DNA of 64,000 nucleotides from Aeromonas rivipollensis (GCF_037811135.1 NZ_CP149130.1:1980501-2044500), one strand, 5' to 3'. Positions 28,202-37,031 are shown, numbered from the stretch's first letter. Program-made: numbers and translations. Notes: a model not told the origin generated them from the letters alone.

Positions 28202-28232
28202 CAACAGGCCGGATTGCAGATCCGGCCTGTTG
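28202..28232. terminator. Terminator after pyrF
   Basis: CAACAGGCCGGAT-tgcag-ATCCGGCCTGTTG is a perfect 13-bp stem between convergent pyrF and the rhombosortase gene. Confidence 0.88.
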
Positions 28233-28287
28233 CATTTTGGTGGGTGAGAACTGTTGCGAGCGGGTGGCCGCGTTTATCCGCAGGGGA

Positions 28288-28866
28288 TCAGGACTTGACG
28301 GTCTGCACACCCAGGCCGATGGGGAAGAGGCCGAGCAGCAGGCCGGCGGCCGAGCCGATGAGGTGCGACTCTATGTGCACCCTGGCGCCAATGAGGGCAG
28401 AGACAGGGCTCTCTCCCGCACTGTAAAAATCCAGCCCGAGCTTGATGACGATGCCAAGCAGCATGAGCCAGCCCGAGTAGCGACGATAGCGGATATCCTG
28501 CATGGCCCCCCACACGAACAAGCCGTGCAGCAGGCCGGAGAGCCCCATGTACCATTGGGTCTGCGGGCACCACCACCAGATCCCGAGCCCGACGGCCGTC
28601 CCCAGCAGCAGGAGCAGCACGGGCAGGCGCCAGCCCGTCAGGTATTCGCGAAACAGGCTGTAGAGCACCGCAAGCCCGCTCAGGTTGAGCAGCAGGTGCC
28701 ATCCGTTGGTGTGGGCCAGATTGCCTGTTATGATGCGCCACCCTTCGCCCTGGGCGATCAGGCCGCGATCGAAGGAGAGCAGCTGGTTAGGTACGGTGAA
28801 GAAGAGCAAGGCAGTGACGAGCGAAAGCGTGATGACCCAGAGCAGACCCGATTTTTCTGACAACAT
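28288..28866 (-). CDS. Rhombosortase (rhomboid-family intramembrane protease)
   Basis: The 192-residue protein has about six membrane helices. It shows the short rhomboid pattern: HTNGWHLLLNLSG, then the catalytic serine in YMGLSGLLHG, and the histidine in ESHLIGSAAG. This compact form is the rhombosortase group, which cleaves proteins that carry a C-terminal GlyGly-CTERM anchor. No such substrate is encoded in this window. Its start codon overlaps the start codon of the divergent DTW gene, so the promoter must lie within that gene. Confidence 0.8.
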   Translation of the reverse strand: MLSEKSGLLWVITLSLVTALLFFTVPNQLLSFDRGLIAQGEGWRIITGNLAHTNGWHLLLNLSGLAVLYSLFREYLTGWRLPVLLLLLGTAVGLGIWWWCPQTQWYMGLSGLLHGLFVWGAMQDIRYRRYSGWLMLLGIVIKLGLDFYSAGESPVSALIGARVHIESHLIGSAAGLLLGLFPIGLGVQTVKS

Positions 28867-29476
28867 GAAACAACCCAACGACAGAGAGAGCCGATACTGT
28901 ACACGCTGTACCCGAGCCCTCAAAGCCTGCCTGTGTGAATATATCCAGCAGGTGCCCCACTTCGCACCGCTCCATATCCTGCAGCATCCCGGCGAGGTCG
29001 CTCACCCCAAGGGCACGGCCACCCTGCTGGCCGCCTCCCTCAGCCATGCCCGCATTCACGTGGGGGAGAGCTTCGCCGATGCCGACTGGCTCAATGACCT
29101 GCTCGCCGACCCCAAGGTGCAGTGCTATCTGCTGTGGCCCGATGATGAGGCCCTGACCCTGGCGCAGGTGCGCGAGGGCCGTGAGCAAGCCAAAGAGGTG
29201 CACTTTATCCTGCTCGATGGCACCTGGCGCAAGGCCTATCGCATGTTGCACAGCAACCCGGCCCTGCTGGGATTGCCGAGGATCACGCTCGGTGCCATGG
29301 CGGGGCAATATTCCATTCGCAAGAAACCGTTTCCCGAGGCGCTCTCGACCCTGGAGGCGGGCTACCATCTGTTATCCCAGTGGGAAGGGGAGCCCGAGCG
29401 CTTCGCCCCGCTGATGAACCTCTTTACCCAGTTGAACCGGCAGTGGCATGACTTTGCCCAAGGTCGCCGCGCTTGA
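28865..29476 (+). CDS. DTW-domain protein, tRNA-uridine aminocarboxypropyltransferase-like
   Basis: The protein is about 203 residues. DTW proteins such as TapT transfer the aminocarboxypropyl group of SAM to tRNA uridine to make acp3U. Visible features are an N-terminal zinc-type cluster ([14 protein letters not shown]), [14 protein letters not shown], and the signature [12 protein letters not shown]. It is shorter than E. coli TapT at the N-terminus. The ATG at 28865 shares bases with the divergent start codon; an in-frame ATG at 28832 would extend it into the rhombosortase gene. The specific tRNA target is not established here. Confidence 0.85.
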   Translation: MKQPNDRESRYCTRCTRALKACLCEYIQQVPHFAPLHILQHPGEVAHPKGTATLLAASLSHARIHVGESFADADWLNDLLADPKVQCYLLWPDDEALTLAQVREGREQAKEVHFILLDGTWRKAYRMLHSNPALLGLPRITLGAMAGQYSIRKKPFPEALSTLEAGYHLLSQWEGEPERFAPLMNLFTQLNRQWHDFAQGRRA

Positions 29477-29504
29477 ATCTGAATTGCAAACAGGAGTGAT
29501 GAAC

Positions 29505-30194
29505 GTGAAAAAAGCCGTCGTGGTATTCAGTGGTGGTCAGGACAGTACCACCTGTCTGGTGCAGGCCCTGGCCCTCTATGATGAAGTGCACGCCATCACC
29601 TTCGACTATGGCCAGCGTCATAGGGAAGAGATCGAGACTGCTCGCCGTCTGGTCGGGCAGCTCGGGGTGGCTGCCCACAAGGTGATGGATGTGACCATGC
29701 TGGGTGAGCTGGCCGTCTCGGCCCTGACCCGGGACGACATCCCGGTCAGCGGTGAGCTGCAGGAGAACGGCCTGCCCAACACCTTCGTGCCGGGCCGCAA
29801 CATACTGTTTCTGACCCTGGCGGCCATCTATGCCTATCAGGTCGGCGCCGACACCCTGATCACCGGGGTGTGCGAGACCGACTTCTCCGGTTATCCCGAT
29901 TGCCGCGACGACTTCGTCAAGGCCCTCAATCAGGCGGTGTCGCTGGGGCTGGATCGCGCCATTCGTTTCGAGACTCCCCTGATGTGGCTCGACAAGGCGG
30001 AAACCTGGGCGCTGGCGGATCACTATGGTCACCTCGAGACGGTGCGCCAGCAGACCCTGACCTGCTACAACGGTATCCAGGGGGATGGCTGTGGCACTTG
30101 CCCCGCCTGCGAGCTGCGCAGCCGCGGCCTGCAGCGTTATTTGGGCGACAAGGCGGCCATCATGGCCAGCTTGCGCGAGAAAACCGGATTGTGA
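29505..30194 (+). CDS. queC: 7-cyano-7-deazaguanine synthase
   Basis: QueC makes preQ0 from 7-carboxy-7-deazaguanine for queuosine modification of tRNA. It has the PP-loop [11 protein letters not shown] and a zinc site of four cysteines near the C-terminus ([16 protein letters not shown]). I favour the GTG at 29505, which sits 8 nt after AGGAG and aligns with the E. coli start; the ATG at 29499 is too close to the ribosome site. queE follows, giving a two-gene queuosine cluster. Confidence 0.95.
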   Translation: MKKAVVVFSGGQDSTTCLVQALALYDEVHAITFDYGQRHREEIETARRLVGQLGVAAHKVMDVTMLGELAVSALTRDDIPVSGELQENGLPNTFVPGRNILFLTLAAIYAYQVGADTLITGVCETDFSGYPDCRDDFVKALNQAVSLGLDRAIRFETPLMWLDKAETWALADHYGHLETVRQQTLTCYNGIQGDGCGTCPACELRSRGLQRYLGDKAAIMASLREKTGL

Positions 30195-30255
30195 TCCTGC
30201 GTCTTCCCCAGGTTTGGGGTATAATCCGCGCCTTTTGCAGCAAGCCGTGACCGAG

Positions 30256-30927
30256 ATGCACTACCCAATCAACGAGATCTTCCAGACCATCCAGGGGGAG
30301 GGCGTCTTCACCGGCGTGCCCGCCATCTTCGTTCGCCTGCAAGGCTGCCCGGTGGGCTGCCCCTGGTGCGATACCCGCCATACCTGGGTGGTGGATCCTG
30401 CCCGTGAGGTGGGCAGCCGCGAGGTGCTCGACCGATCCAACGAGTCCGATGGCTGGAGCAAGATGAGCACGGGCGAGATCCTTGAGAGCTTCGAGACCCT
30501 GGGTTACCGGGCGCGCCATGTGGTGTTGACCGGTGGCGAGCCCTGTCTCTACGATCTGCACGAACTTTCGTCGGCCCTGCTGGCGGCGGGATATCAGGTA
30601 CAGATCGAAACCAGTGGTACCAGCGAGATCCTGACCCACGCGCAGACCTGGGTCACCGTCTCCCCCAAGATCGGCATGAAGGGGGGGCTGCCTGTGCTGA
30701 TGTCGGCTCTGGAGAGGGCCAACGAGATCAAGCATCCGGTGGCCACCGAGCGCCATATCGAGGAGCTCGACGCCCTGCTGGCAACGGCCAGCCTGCGCCC
30801 CGACGTGGTGATAGCATTGCAGCCCATCAGTCAGAAGCCCAGGGCCACCGAGCTGGCCATGGCGACCTGCATCGCCCGTAATTGGCGGCTCTCCATCCAG
30901 ACCCATAAATATCTGAATATCGATTGA
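30256..30927 (+). CDS. queE: 7-carboxy-7-deazaguanine synthase
   Basis: QueE is a radical SAM enzyme that contracts the ring of 6-carboxytetrahydropterin. The 223-residue protein begins MHYPINEIFQTIQGEG and has a canonical radical SAM cluster CPVGCPWC (Cx3Cx2C) followed by DTRHTW. VVLTGGEPCLYDL is the glycine-rich SAM motif. It is spaced 61 nt after queC and is followed within 2 nt by the DUF3820 gene. Confidence 0.94.
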   Translation: MHYPINEIFQTIQGEGVFTGVPAIFVRLQGCPVGCPWCDTRHTWVVDPAREVGSREVLDRSNESDGWSKMSTGEILESFETLGYRARHVVLTGGEPCLYDLHELSSALLAAGYQVQIETSGTSEILTHAQTWVTVSPKIGMKGGLPVLMSALERANEIKHPVATERHIEELDALLATASLRPDVVIALQPISQKPRATELAMATCIARNWRLSIQTHKYLNID

Positions 30928-30928
30928 T

Positions 30929-31159
30929 ATGGACAGACTCTCCGATGAGCGGGTATTGCTCACCCTGGCGGGCAAGATGCCCTACGGTAAATATCAGGGG
31001 CGACGCATCATAGATATTCCCGAGCCCTATCTGGTATGGATGGCGCGCAGCGGCTTTCCGGCTGGCGCACTGGGCCAAACCCTGGCTCTGGCGTACGAGA
31101 TAAAACTCAATGGACTGGAGTCCATGATTATTCCCATTATTAACAGGATGTCAGAATGA
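30929..31159 (+). CDS. DUF3820 family small protein
   Basis: This 76-residue protein has the DUF3820 pattern: MPYGKYQGRRIIDIPEPYL, then FPAGALGQ and LAYEIKLNGLE. Members have been called quorum-sensing-regulated virulence factors, but their activity is unclear. It starts 1 nt after the queE stop and overlaps the next gene through ATGA, so it is translated as part of a chain with queE and the cobalamin adenosyltransferase. Confidence 0.8.
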   Translation: MDRLSDERVLLTLAGKMPYGKYQGRRIIDIPEPYLVWMARSGFPAGALGQTLALAYEIKLNGLESMIIPIINRMSE

Positions 31160-31719
31160 GAATATATACCCGGCAAGGGGACAAGGGCCTCACGCGGCTG
31201 GCTGATGGCTCCTCCCTTGCAAAAGATGACAGGCGGGTCGAGACCTATGGCGCCATTGACGAACTCAATTCCCAGATAGGTCTGCTGATGGCCGAAATAC
31301 CCGAGAATGAGCCGGGATTATTGGCTGAACTCATATTGCTGCAGCAAGAGCTGTTTGATTTGGGCGGGGAGCTGGCGTTTTCCAGCGAGGCGCAAAATGC
31401 CTCCCTGTGGCAGGTCAATGAGGCCTGGACGGCGCGGCTGGAGCAACAGATTGATGCCTACAGCGCCCAGTTGCCGGTATTGCGCAATTTCATCCTGCCG
31501 AGCGGATCACGGGCGGCGGCGCAGGCCCATGTGGTGCGCACCCTGACACGTCGCTGCGAGCGGTTGCTCCTTGGCTTGAGCCGGGAAGAGCAGGTGAATC
31601 CGGCTATCCTGCCCTATCTGAATCGGCTAAGTGACTGGTTTTTCACGGTGGCCAGATACTTGCTGATCTCTGCCGGCACCCCGGAAGTGCTCTGGGTCAA
31701 GGCGGTAGACAGGCGCTGA
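31156..31719 (+). CDS. Cob(I)alamin adenosyltransferase, PduO type
   Basis: The enzyme transfers adenosyl from ATP to cob(I)alamin. The 187-residue protein has the N-terminal ATP motif TRQGDKGLTRLADG, ETYGAIDELNSQIG, and the cobalamin-side motif LNRLSDWFFTVARY. It overlaps the DUF3820 gene by 4 nt. The product would supply adenosylcobalamin for B12-dependent enzymes encoded elsewhere. The shared terminator at 31736 closes the operon. Confidence 0.92.
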   Translation: MRIYTRQGDKGLTRLADGSSLAKDDRRVETYGAIDELNSQIGLLMAEIPENEPGLLAELILLQQELFDLGGELAFSSEAQNASLWQVNEAWTARLEQQIDAYSAQLPVLRNFILPSGSRAAAQAHVVRTLTRRCERLLLGLSREEQVNPAILPYLNRLSDWFFTVARYLLISAGTPEVLWVKAVDRR

Positions 31720-31735
31720 AACGCCCGGCACTGAC

Positions 31736-31774
31736 CCAATAAAAAAACCTCGCATGGCGAGGTTTTTTTATTGG
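31736..31774. terminator. Bidirectional terminator between cobalamin adenosyltransferase and hns
   Basis: A perfect 18-bp stem (CCAATAAAAAAACCTCGC, loop ATG) with A and T runs on the two sides serves both convergent genes. Confidence 0.92.
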
Positions 31775-31792
31775 GTGGGACTGTGCTTCAGA

Positions 31793-32197
31793 TCAGATGG
31801 CAAAGTCTTCCACTGATTTGCCTTCGGCCACGGCCTTGGCAATGGCGGAGGGCATGCGGCCCTGGCCGGTCCAGGTTTTTTCCACGCCATTGTCCAGATA
31901 ACGATATTTGGCGGGGCGGGGAGCGCGTTTGCCTTTGCTGGCCTTGGTGCTTTCGGTGGCAACTGTGCCCACCAATTCAGCAGGATCTATCCCTGCGGCT
32001 TTCAACATTTCGGCGTATTCGGCAATTTTCTTCTGATGTTCTTCGCGGGCCTGGCGTTCGGCAGATTCATCCTGCTGGCGCTCGGCGACCACCTCGGACA
32101 ATTTCTGCAGTCCCTCTTCCAGTTGCTCCAGGGACAAATCGCGGCAGGCTGCGCGCAGACTACGGATATTCAGCAGAATTTTCAAAAATTCGTTCAT
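31793..32197 (-). CDS. hns: H-NS family nucleoid protein
   Basis: The 134-residue protein has a helical N-terminal oligomerisation domain (about residues 1-65). The C-terminal DNA-binding domain has the H-NS signature YLDNGVEKTWTGQGRMPSAI; its QGR loop reads the minor groove of AT-rich DNA. Length matches E. coli H-NS. The region upstream (32198-32517) is markedly AT-rich and is a plausible autoregulatory site, but I can name no exact operator in it. Confidence 0.93.
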   Translation of the reverse strand: MNEFLKILLNIRSLRAACRDLSLEQLEEGLQKLSEVVAERQQDESAERQAREEHQKKIAEYAEMLKAAGIDPAELVGTVATESTKASKGKRAPRPAKYRYLDNGVEKTWTGQGRMPSAIAKAVAEGKSVEDFAI

Positions 32198-32517
32198 ATT
32201 GGCTACCACGCGAGCAGAAATATTAATGGGAAGGGCTGGTTTTTCGATAATTTATAGGGGGATTTGGCATCAAGTCAAGTCTGCCAAAATAATTAATTAG
32301 GCAGATAAATAAAGTCCGGCAATTATTCACGACGCCCGGTTTATTCTCTTTGCAGCGGGCTCATTTCCGAATGAGTGCCGAGTAGATGAAAATATCGACC
32401 ATATCGTATTTTATGAACCATTTGACTACCATTTTTCCGCTTTTCGCCACACAAGCCTTGAAATTTAATCAAAAAACTTGCTATCACCCGGTGGCTCGAT
32501 AAAATGTGCCGCGAATA

Positions 32518-32689
32518 CCTTTAAGTAGAGGCGCGCTGCCTATGAGTAACCGAGCGGAGGGTGATGCCTGCGATGCTCGATGAAAGGAGTCGGCGCCGAA
32601 GTGACCAGGCCATCATACCGGGTTGCTGGTTCTGCATCGAACAGGTGCAGGACTGCCATAGTCATCCACTATGGAGCGCTACCTGAAGG
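32518..32689 (+). promoter_or_regulatory. Lysine riboswitch aptamer
   Basis: The sequence follows the lysine (L-box) riboswitch: AGAGGCGCG after the 5' P1 strand, then AGTAAC, GGAGGG, CGCCGAAGTG, and GGAGCGCTACC leading into the 3' P1 strand. P1 pairs CCTTTAAGTAG (32518-32528) with CTACCTGAAGG (32679-32689), allowing G-U pairs. It stands directly upstream of an NhaC-family transporter, a known target of this riboswitch in gammaproteobacteria (LysW). Confidence 0.88.
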
Positions 32690-32735
32690 GGCTGAGGAGT
32701 ATGCCCGCCCTGGGTTTTGTTTCTTTGATCCTCTC

Positions 32736-32774
32736 GGTAGATCTCCACCTGTTGTCTTTAGGTGCAAAGAGATC
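32736..32774 (+). promoter_or_regulatory. Expression platform: ribosome-site sequestering hairpin
   Basis: GATCTC+CACCT (32740-32750) can pair with AGGTG+GAGATC (32760-32774). This hides the AAAGAG ribosome site right next to the ATG. GGTAG (32736-32740), at its 5' edge, is complementary to CTACC (32679-32683) in the 3' strand of P1. Lysine binding would keep P1 paired and let the hairpin form; without lysine the CTACC-GGTAG pairing would open it. This is a model from complementarity only. Confidence 0.6.
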
Positions 32775-34355
32775 ATGGACATCGTTCATTACGCCGACTC
32801 CGGTTGGTCCGTCGTTCCCCCCTTGTTGGCCGTCGCCCTTGCGATCATCACCCGCCGCGTCCTGGTGTCGCTGGGGGTTGGTATTGTGGCCGGCAGTCTG
32901 CTGCTCAACCAGTTCTCACCCCTCGATTCCCTGCATTACATGCTGAACACCGTGCTCAAGATCTTCTGGGTCGACGGTGCGCTCAACCGGGACAACGTCA
33001 ACATGATCCTGTTCATGTTGCTGCTGGGGGGCCTCATCAGCCTGATGAGCGTCTCCGGGGCGACCCGGGCCTTCGCCGAGTGGGCGGCGCGCCGCGCCAA
33101 GACCCGCAAGGGGGCCAAGGCCCTCACCGGCATGATGGTCTTCGCCTTCTTCATCGATGACTTCTTCCACAGCCTGTCGGTGGGGGCCATCTGCCGTCCG
33201 GTCACCGATCGCTTCCAGATCTCCCGCGCCAAGCTGGCCTATCTGCTGGACTCCACCGCGGCGCCGGTCTGCGTGCTGATGCCCATCTCCTCCTGGGGCG
33301 CGTACATCATCGCCCTGGTGGGCGGCATAATGGCGGCCCACGGCCTGACCGATCAGAGCCCCATCTCCGCCTTCGTCGAGATGATCCCGATGAACCTCTA
33401 TGCGGTCTTCACCCTGATCATGGTGCTGGTGGTGATCGCCTTCCAGCTCGACATCGGCTCCATGCGTCAACACGAACAGTGGGCGCTGGAAGGCAAGCTG
33501 TGGGATGAGTCCAAGGGCCGTCCCATCGGCCTGGACATGGAGTCTCCGGAGGAGAGCAATGGCGGCATGATCGACATGGTGCTGCCGATCCTGACCCTGA
33601 CCCTGGCGACCGTCTACTTCATGATTGATTCCGGCGCCGCCGTGCTGGCCGGCAAAGGCCTGCCGTTCAGCGTGCTCGGCTCGTTCGAGAACACCAACGT
33701 CGGCTCCTCCCTGGTCTATGGCGCCCTGTGCAGCCTGGTGGTCTCCATCGGTCTGGCCATGCGCCTCAAGCTGGGTGCCAAGAACTGGATGAAGGCGGCC
33801 CCCCAGGGGATCATGGCCATGCTGCCCGCCATCAACATACTGCTGTTCGCCTGGACCATAGGCGCCGTGGTGCGCGACGTGGAGACCGGCAAGTACCTGG
33901 CCTCCCTGGCCAATGGCAACCTGCCGATCGAAGTGCTGCCGGCTGTGGTCTTCATCCTCTCCTGCGCCATGGCCTTTGCCACTGGCACCAGCTGGGGCAC
34001 CTTCGGCATCATGCTGCCGCTGGCCGGTGACATGGCGGCTGCCAGCGACATCAGCCTGATGCTGCCGATGCTGGCCGCCGTGCTGGCGGGCTCGGTGTTC
34101 GGTGATCACAGCTCGCCCATCTCCAGCACCAGCATACTGTCGGCCACCGGCGCCGGCTGCCATCACATCGATCACGTGATGACCCAGCTGCCTTATGCGC
34201 TGGCCATCGCCTTCGGTGCCGCCCTCGGTTACCTGGTGATGGGGATGATGCACTCGGTGCTGGCGGGCTTCACGGTCAGCGCGCTCTGGTTCCTGATCTT
34301 CTCCGGTTACCATCTGCGCAAGGCTCGGGTGCAGCGCGCCCTGGCCGTCGCATAA
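32775..34355 (+). CDS. lysW: NhaC-family transporter, predicted lysine transporter LysW
   Basis: This is a 526-residue inner membrane protein with about 12 helices of the NhaC Na+/H+ antiporter family. Recognisable stretches are FFIDDFFHSLSVGAICRPVTD and, near the C-terminus, GSVFGDHSSPISSTSILS. Its position behind a lysine riboswitch makes lysine uptake the best functional guess; comparative genomics named such proteins LysW. The ATG at 32775 is fixed by the riboswitch hairpin. A terminator follows, and the gene is monocistronic. Confidence 0.87.
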   Translation: MDIVHYADSGWSVVPPLLAVALAIITRRVLVSLGVGIVAGSLLLNQFSPLDSLHYMLNTVLKIFWVDGALNRDNVNMILFMLLLGGLISLMSVSGATRAFAEWAARRAKTRKGAKALTGMMVFAFFIDDFFHSLSVGAICRPVTDRFQISRAKLAYLLDSTAAPVCVLMPISSWGAYIIALVGGIMAAHGLTDQSPISAFVEMIPMNLYAVFTLIMVLVVIAFQLDIGSMRQHEQWALEGKLWDESKGRPIGLDMESPEESNGGMIDMVLPILTLTLATVYFMIDSGAAVLAGKGLPFSVLGSFENTNVGSSLVYGALCSLVVSIGLAMRLKLGAKNWMKAAPQGIMAMLPAINILLFAWTIGAVVRDVETGKYLASLANGNLPIEVLPAVVFILSCAMAFATGTSWGTFGIMLPLAGDMAAASDISLMLPMLAAVLAGSVFGDHSSPISSTSILSATGAGCHHIDHVMTQLPYALAIAFGAALGYLVMGMMHSVLAGFTVSALWFLIFSGYHLRKARVQRALAVA

Positions 34356-34363
34356 TAGAGAAC

Positions 34364-34390
34364 AAGGGGCCCACGGGCCCCTTGGTTTTG
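34364..34390 (+). terminator. Terminator after lysW
   Basis: CAAGGGGCC-cac-GGGCCCCTTG with a short TTTT tail precedes tdk. Confidence 0.8.
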
Positions 34391-34442
34391 GCAGGGGCTT
34401 TGGTTAGCATGCCCCCCATCAATCCCGTTTCGGAACCCCATC

Positions 34443-35024
34443 ATGGCTTCACTGCACTACAAATTCGCCACCATGAACTCGGGCAAGTCGACCCAGCTCA
34501 TCCAGGCCCACTTCAACTATCTTGAGCGTGGCATGTATCCGCTGGCCATGACCCCCGCCATCGACGATCGCTTCGGTCCGGGGATCATCAGCGCCAGGGT
34601 CGGGCTGGAGCTGAAGGTGGAGGTCTTCAGCGACAGCTGCGATCTGTTCGAGATGGTCAAGGCGCGCCACGCCGAGCGTCATATCGATGTGTTCATCGTC
34701 GACGAGGCCCAGTTTTTGACCCGCGAGCAGGTGTATCAGCTCGCCCGCATCGTCGATGAGCAGGACATTCCGGTGATCGCCTACGGCCTCAAGACCGACT
34801 TTCGCGGCGAGTTGTTCCCCGGCTCCTACCACCTGCTCTGCCTGGCGGACAAGTTCGAGGAGCTCAAAAGCATCTGCTGGTGCGGCAACAAGGCGCACAT
34901 GAACTCCCGGGTCAACGAGGCGGGGCAGGTGATGCGCGACGGCGAGCAGGTGGAGATAGGGGGCAACGACCGCTATGTGTCGCTCTGCCGCAAGCACTAT
35001 CTGGAAGGACGGGCTTACAAGTAA
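34443..35024 (+). CDS. tdk: Thymidine kinase
   Basis: Tdk is a type II thymidine kinase of the salvage pathway. The 193-residue protein has the P-loop ATMNSGKST, the DEAQFL motif, and a zinc site with CWCGNKA and a C-terminal CRKHY. It matches E. coli Tdk in length and layout. It has its own terminator at 35039. Confidence 0.96.
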   Translation: MASLHYKFATMNSGKSTQLIQAHFNYLERGMYPLAMTPAIDDRFGPGIISARVGLELKVEVFSDSCDLFEMVKARHAERHIDVFIVDEAQFLTREQVYQLARIVDEQDIPVIAYGLKTDFRGELFPGSYHLLCLADKFEELKSICWCGNKAHMNSRVNEAGQVMRDGEQVEIGGNDRYVSLCRKHYLEGRAYK

Positions 35025-35038
35025 GCCACAGCATGAAG

Positions 35039-35066
35039 AAGGGCGCCTCAGGGGCGCCCTTTTTTG
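35039..35066. terminator. Terminator after tdk
   Basis: AAGGGCGCC-tcag-GGGCGCCCTT followed by T residues; convergent with the QEGLA-protein gene. Confidence 0.87.
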
Positions 35067-35078
35067 TCGACGAAGGGT

Positions 35079-36416
35079 TCAGTCTATCTCTATGTCCACC
35101 GGCGCTATGATGGGGTCGGCCACCGGCAGGCGGTGGAACAGCTGGCGAAAATGCTGCTGTACCCGGCCTATGTCCACCAGGGACATGCCGGAGGCGAAGC
35201 CGAACCAGACATAGAGACCGGTGAGATCGCGAAACATGGGGGGCAGGTAGCGGGGGGCATCGATCAGCCCCTCCAGATAGTGCTGATAGAGCACAGGGAT
35301 GTCGTCCAGGGTCACCTTGCCGACGAACAGCATGGGCAGGATCTCCGGCACCCCCTCCAGCACGGCGCTGCGGATGAAGTTGACCGTCTCCACATAGCCT
35401 CTCACGTAGGAGAGATCCTTGGTGAAGCAGGCGCCTCCCTCGACCATGCCGCCGCGAAACACCCGCTGGGTGATCTTGTAGGCATCGTGCTCGCTGGCGC
35501 CCTTCTCGACGAAGTGGCGGAACACCTCGATGAAGTCGGCGCCGCGCTCCGCCATGTCGATGGCCATCACCCTATCCGAGATGCGCTTTGCCCTGTCCGG
35601 GAAGGAGCTGAAGGTGAGGGTCTCGATGAGCACCGCCAATCCCTCCTGGCAGGCGGTGATGCGGGGCGAGCCGGCACCCAGCCAGGTGGCATAGGATTGC
35701 TGGCGGCCGTTGAGGGTGGTGCCCACGTGCACCCAGCCCTCGTGCACTTCCAATACCTGCAAGTCCAGCTCGGAGAAGCGGGCGTGGGAGCTGAGCTTGA
35801 TGTAATCCCCCCCGGCGGCAGCATCGGAGACGATGCCATCGCTCAGCTTGACCTGCACTGTGCCGTCGCTGAAGTAGTTCGACAGCTTGCCCTGCAACCT
35901 GGCCACCGCAGCTTCCCCCTCGAACTCCTTGGGGTAGGGGCGCACCAGATGGCGGGCGCCAGGCAGGGAGAAGATGTCGCACAGCCTGGCACCCAGCTCT
36001 TTCAGGGTCTTGCGATCCCCGCGCAGGTGATCGCTCGCCGAGCCGTACAGCAACTGGCTGTAGCGCTGAAAGTCCGGCTGCCCGCGCTGGCGCAGCATCT
36101 CGATCACCACCATGTACTGATCCACCGTCTCTTGCAGGATCCGGCCCAGATCATCCTGCGGCCCCAGCTTTCTGCGGATCCTGTCCCTCAGCTCCTTGAG
36201 CTCCAGGTATTTGTTGCGGGGATCAAAATCGAGGGGGAGGGCCTGATAGAAGTCGGTATCGATGGCGGGCAGCGCTCGCCCGCCCTTGGCGAGAAACTCG
36301 GTCTGCAGGTGGCGGGGCCACTTGATGGCATCCAGGATGCGAATGGGTTTTTGCAGGGCGAGCAGTTCATCCGAGAGGGATTTCAGGTGCAGGCGATACT
36401 TTTCTTGGATGGTCAT
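35079..36416 (-). CDS. QEGLA-motif (DUF1704) protein, putative metallopeptidase
   Basis: The 445-residue protein is of the group annotated as flavohemoglobin expression-modulating QEGLA motif protein. Near the middle it has VHEGWVH, a spaced HExxxH metal motif, and about 25 residues later the QEGLA signature (ACQEGLAVLIE) that could give the third ligand. The same arrangement is catalytic in the eukaryotic DUF1704 tyrosine carboxypeptidase MATCAP. I infer a metal-dependent peptidase fold. The ATG at 36416 has AAGG upstream. No partner gene is adjacent. Confidence 0.82.
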   Translation of the reverse strand: MTIQEKYRLHLKSLSDELLALQKPIRILDAIKWPRHLQTEFLAKGGRALPAIDTDFYQALPLDFDPRNKYLELKELRDRIRRKLGPQDDLGRILQETVDQYMVVIEMLRQRGQPDFQRYSQLLYGSASDHLRGDRKTLKELGARLCDIFSLPGARHLVRPYPKEFEGEAAVARLQGKLSNYFSDGTVQVKLSDGIVSDAAAGGDYIKLSSHARFSELDLQVLEVHEGWVHVGTTLNGRQQSYATWLGAGSPRITACQEGLAVLIETLTFSSFPDRAKRISDRVMAIDMAERGADFIEVFRHFVEKGASEHDAYKITQRVFRGGMVEGGACFTKDLSYVRGYVETVNFIRSAVLEGVPEILPMLFVGKVTLDDIPVLYQHYLEGLIDAPRYLPPMFRDLTGLYVWFGFASGMSLVDIGRVQQHFRQLFHRLPVADPIIAPVDIEID

Positions 36417-36575
36417 CGGGCCTTCTGTGGAGGCGAGTGCGGTACGAGAATGGCTGAGTATATGCATAGCGCTTGCCAAAAAGAAGCGAGACCGGGAGTG
36501 ATCCGGCCTGTGCGCTTTTGGTTGTCGGAAAATTGGTTTAGACTGCGCCCCTTGATCCTTATTGTGTTCGTGAAA

Positions 36576-37031
36576 ATGATGAATATCCCCAGCTCTGAAA
36601 TGATAATGCGTTGGCTGCAGCAGGCCCGGATCGAGCACTATGTGTGCGATCAGTGCCACGGCATCCACATGGTCTCCCTGCAGTCCGTCGAGGGCATCCA
36701 GGAGAGCCGGATCTTCGTGGAAGAGGAAGGGTTGCTGTTTTCATCCGAGCTGGAGGTGCGCCCCTCATCGCTGCTGCCCCTGGTGGCCGAGCTGGGTCGT
36801 CTCAACATGCAATACCCGTCCCTCAAGGTGTTCCTCGACATCATAGATGACAACCTGCCGCGCCTCGTCGTGGGCCATACCGTCTTCACCAAGGCGGGTC
36901 TCACCGTCGAGCAGTTCCTGCTGTTCGTCGAGAGCACCACGGCGGCGACCCATGAAGTGGTTTCCGAATGTGAACGCCTCGGCTTCCTCAATCTGCCGGA
37001 GATCCAGGTCGCACCGGAATCTGTGCACTGA
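36576..37031 (+). CDS. YbjN-family protein
   Basis: The 151-residue protein resembles E. coli YbjN (sensory transduction regulator family, function unclear). Shared features are an N-terminal CDQCHGIHM, FSSELEVRPSSLLPLVAEL, and FLDIIDDNLPRLVV. The first Met lies at 36576 and a second directly follows; neither has a good ribosome site. It is divergent from the QEGLA gene, and the tRNA-Ser locus follows. Confidence 0.85.
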   Translation: MMNIPSSEMIMRWLQQARIEHYVCDQCHGIHMVSLQSVEGIQESRIFVEEEGLLFSSELEVRPSSLLPLVAELGRLNMQYPSLKVFLDIIDDNLPRLVVGHTVFTKAGLTVEQFLLFVESTTAATHEVVSECERLGFLNLPEIQVAPESVH

